Source: Pseudomonas viridiflava
GTDB lineage: Bacteria > Pseudomonadota > Gammaproteobacteria > Pseudomonadales > Pseudomonadaceae
Length of the DNA: 64,000 nucleotides
Direction of reading: 5' to 3'
Assembly (NCBI RefSeq): GCF_900573885.1
Contig: NZ_UPSE01000493.1
Span: forward strand, 496,001 to 560,000
Below are positions 62,279 through 64,000 of the stretch, piece after piece. Both the position numbers and the translations under genes were made by a program. The notes beneath the pieces were generated by a model, which saw nothing but the letters and a program-made list of their open reading frames with translations, was not told where the DNA came from and made no database searches. Within the stretch, counting starts at the first letter, position 1, and every line of letters starts with the position of its first letter.

Positions 62279-64000
62279 ATGACACCGTTGTTTATCAACA
62301 CATGGTTTGCGCCAACCCTGCTGGCCGCCGCGTTGCTGCTGGCCGGCTGCGATGGCCTGCCGAAAACTTCCGAAGCCAGGCCAGTCGTGAGTCTGTCGCC
62401 GTGGGGCGGGTCGGCGAAAGTGAAGGCCGAAGACGTGCGCTTTCTGCCTGCCGATGTAGCCGGCAGCGGCGACCTGCGCCTTGCCGCCAGCGAGCGCAAT
62501 GGCTTGCTGTTGCTTCAGGGCGACGGCGCCGAGCTGGCGCGTTTGCCCGGCGCTTATAGCGGGCTCGACAGCCGTTCTCTGGGCAGCAAGGTGCTGGTTG
62601 CCAGCGTAGACGGCGCGACCCAGCAAGCGGCGCTGGTGGTGCTCGATCCACGTACCCGCCAGTGGGCCAAGCCGCTACTGCTGCCGGCGCGTGACTACGC
62701 CGTGTCGGGCCTGTGCCTGTACCGCGACGAAGCCGCCAACCTGCACCTGTTTCTGCTTGGCGAAGACGGCAAGGGCGAGCAATGGCTGGTGGGCAGCGGC
62801 GCGCAGGTGAACAAGGAACCGTTGCGCCTGCGCGGTTTGCCGACGCCGCCGGGCGCCGAATATTGCCACGCCGACGATGCTGCCAATCGCCTGTATGTGA
62901 ACGAAGAAAACGTCGGCCTGTGGGCCTTCTCGGCGGCGCCGGAAGCCGATACCGCGCGGGTGCCGGTGGATATGCGCGCGCCGTTCGGCAGCCTGGCTGG
63001 CAGTCCGCAAGCAATGGTCAGCCTGCCCGGTGGTCTGGTGGCGCTGGACGCAGAAAACGCCACGCTGAATCTCTATCAGCAAGACGCTGAACAGTGGAAA
63101 AGCGTCGCCAGTCTGCACCTTGATGGTCTCAAGGAGCCCGAGCGCCTCGACGCCCGGGTGACGGCCAATGGCCTGGAATTGCTGGTGGAAGACGGCGAGC
63201 AAAAGCGCGTCTACCACGGCCAGCTCAACTGGAAGCCGACACCGCAACCCTTGCCGCCGCGCCTGCCCAGCGTGCCGGCGTTGCGCCAGACCGAGCCGGT
63301 AGGGCGCCAGGGCGATGCTGCGGATGACCCGGCCGTGTGGCTGCATCCCACGCAGCCGCACCTGTCACGCGTGCTCGGCACCAACAAAAAGCAGGGCCTG
63401 CTGGCGTACGACCTCGATGGCCGTTTGCTGCAAGAGCTGCCGGTAGGGCGCTTGAACAACGTGGATGTGCGCGCCGGTTTCACCCTGGGGGGCAAACCCA
63501 TTGATCTGGCGGTTGCCAGTAACCGCGATCGCAACAGCATCAGCCTGTTCGCCATCGATCGCGCCACGGGCGCCTTGCGTGAGGCCGGCGAGGTGCGCAC
63601 GCCGCTCGCGGAAATTTACGGCATCTGCCTGTTCCAGCCGGCCCCCGGCGAGCTGTATGCCTTCGCCAACGGCAAGGACGGCACCTTTCTGCAATACCGC
63701 CTGAGCGACGTGCAGGGCCAGATTCAGGGCCAGCAAGTGCGTCGCTTCAAAGTCGACAGTCAGCCCGAAGGCTGCGTCGCCGATGACCGTCAGCAACGTC
63801 TGTTTATCGGCGAGGAAGACGTCGGCGTATGGACGCTGGACGCACGCCCCGACGCGTCGGGCGAGCTGACCAGCGTGCTCAAGGTGGGCGACGTGCTCAA
63901 GGCCGACGTTGAAGGCATGGGCCTGTTTCACGGGCCACGTGGCAATTATCTGGTGGTGTCCAGCCAGGGCAACGACAGCTACGTGCTGCTCGATGCGCAG
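62279..64000 (+). CDS. Beta-propeller phytase lipoprotein (3' end outside window)
   Basis: Open from ATG 62279 (AAGGA 8 nt upstream) to the edge, 574 codons. The signal ends in the lipobox LLLAGC, so it is surface- or membrane-tethered. Two propeller units: residues about 25-330 form a diverged first unit; the second begins near 335 with GDAADDPAVWLHPTQP, LGTNKKQGLLAYDLDG, RLNNVDVR, NRDRNSISLFAI, FANGKDGTF and QPEGCVADDRQQRLFIGEEDVGVW, the calcium and phosphate ligands of beta-propeller phytases. The enzyme releases phosphate from calcium phytate. It is co-oriented with the receptor gene and probably in its operon. Confidence 0.92.
   Translation, partial: MTPLFINTWFAPTLLAAALLLAGCDGLPKTSEARPVVSLSPWGGSAKVKAEDVRFLPADVAGSGDLRLAASERNGLLLLQGDGAELARLPGAYSGLDSRSLGSKVLVASVDGATQQAALVVLDPRTRQWAKPLLLPARDYAVSGLCLYRDEAANLHLFLLGEDGKGEQWLVGSGAQVNKEPLRLRGLPTPPGAEYCHADDAANRLYVNEENVGLWAFSAAPEADTARVPVDMRAPFGSLAGSPQAMVSLPGGLVALDAENATLNLYQQDAEQWKSVASLHLDGLKEPERLDARVTANGLELLVEDGEQKRVYHGQLNWKPTPQPLPPRLPSVPALRQTEPVGRQGDAADDPAVWLHPTQPHLSRVLGTNKKQGLLAYDLDGRLLQELPVGRLNNVDVRAGFTLGGKPIDLAVASNRDRNSISLFAIDRATGALREAGEVRTPLAEIYGICLFQPAPGELYAFANGKDGTFLQYRLSDVQGQIQGQQVRRFKVDSQPEGCVADDRQQRLFIGEEDVGVWTLDARPDASGELTSVLKVGDVLKADVEGMGLFHGPRGNYLVVSSQGNDSYVLLDAQ

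Noticed and set aside
60125..62626. 833-codon minus-strand open frame opposite the TonB receptor
   Set aside because: Low-complexity shadow of a high-GC coding strand; the receptor frame has clear plug and barrel motifs.

Overview
The window is chromosomal DNA of a Pseudomonas species. Gene order and content support this: an mprF-type gene, initiator tRNAs, dinB, gacS, cysM, rlmD, relA and mazG lie in the order known for the genus. DUF1652, DUF3509, an OprD-family porin, a LapA-type adhesin and Pseudomonas-style palindromic repeats point the same way. I cannot name the species.

Layout. 1-14.5 kb is core genome: a partial MprF gene on the minus strand, two identical initiator tRNA cassettes, dinB, a META-domain lipoprotein with a zinc-ribbon-like partner, gacS, then the forward run cysM-rlmD-relA-mazG-DUF2058. 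14.5-28.5 kb is accessory in character. It holds three toxin-antitoxin pairs (VapBC and two toxin-first HigBA/RelE-type pairs), regulator-target pairs (MerR/ene-reductase, MocR/DJ-1, AraC/AhpD-like), a fused membrane-TIGR01777 protein, an EAL phosphodiesterase, a periplasmic metallo-beta-lactamase-fold hydrolase and an OprD-family porin.

28.9-34.3 kb, minus strand, is a six-gene stressosome operon: RsbR, RsbS, RsbT, an ATPase-PP2C fusion in the RsbX position, a soluble histidine kinase and a REC-PAS-kinase-REC hybrid kinase. No sigma factor is present, so the signal probably leaves through phosphotransfer rather than partner switching on SigB. 34.7-40.5 kb holds DUF3509, an MFS exporter with a divergent LysR regulator, a zinc alcohol dehydrogenase, a CAP-domain secreted protein and small conserved genes.

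40.6-57.3 kb is a surface-adhesion locus. A 3,728-residue retention-module adhesin (LapA type, with a LapG-like TAAG site, many cadherin/VCBS-like repeats, PA14, LamG and RTX domains) is divergent from its type I secretion system (TolC/LapE, LapB, LapC). Next to it are an AraC-family regulator and a membrane GGDEF protein whose active site is degenerate but whose c-di-GMP inhibitory site is intact. The last 4.4 kb holds a TonB-dependent receptor and a beta-propeller phytase lipoprotein cut by the window edge. A Pho-box-like sequence precedes the receptor, which suggests a phosphate-starvation phytate-scavenging operon.

The most unusual systems are the stressosome wired to two histidine kinases, the adhesin locus with its alternating A/B repeat array and adjacent degenerate GGDEF protein, and the putative PhoB-controlled receptor-phytase pair.
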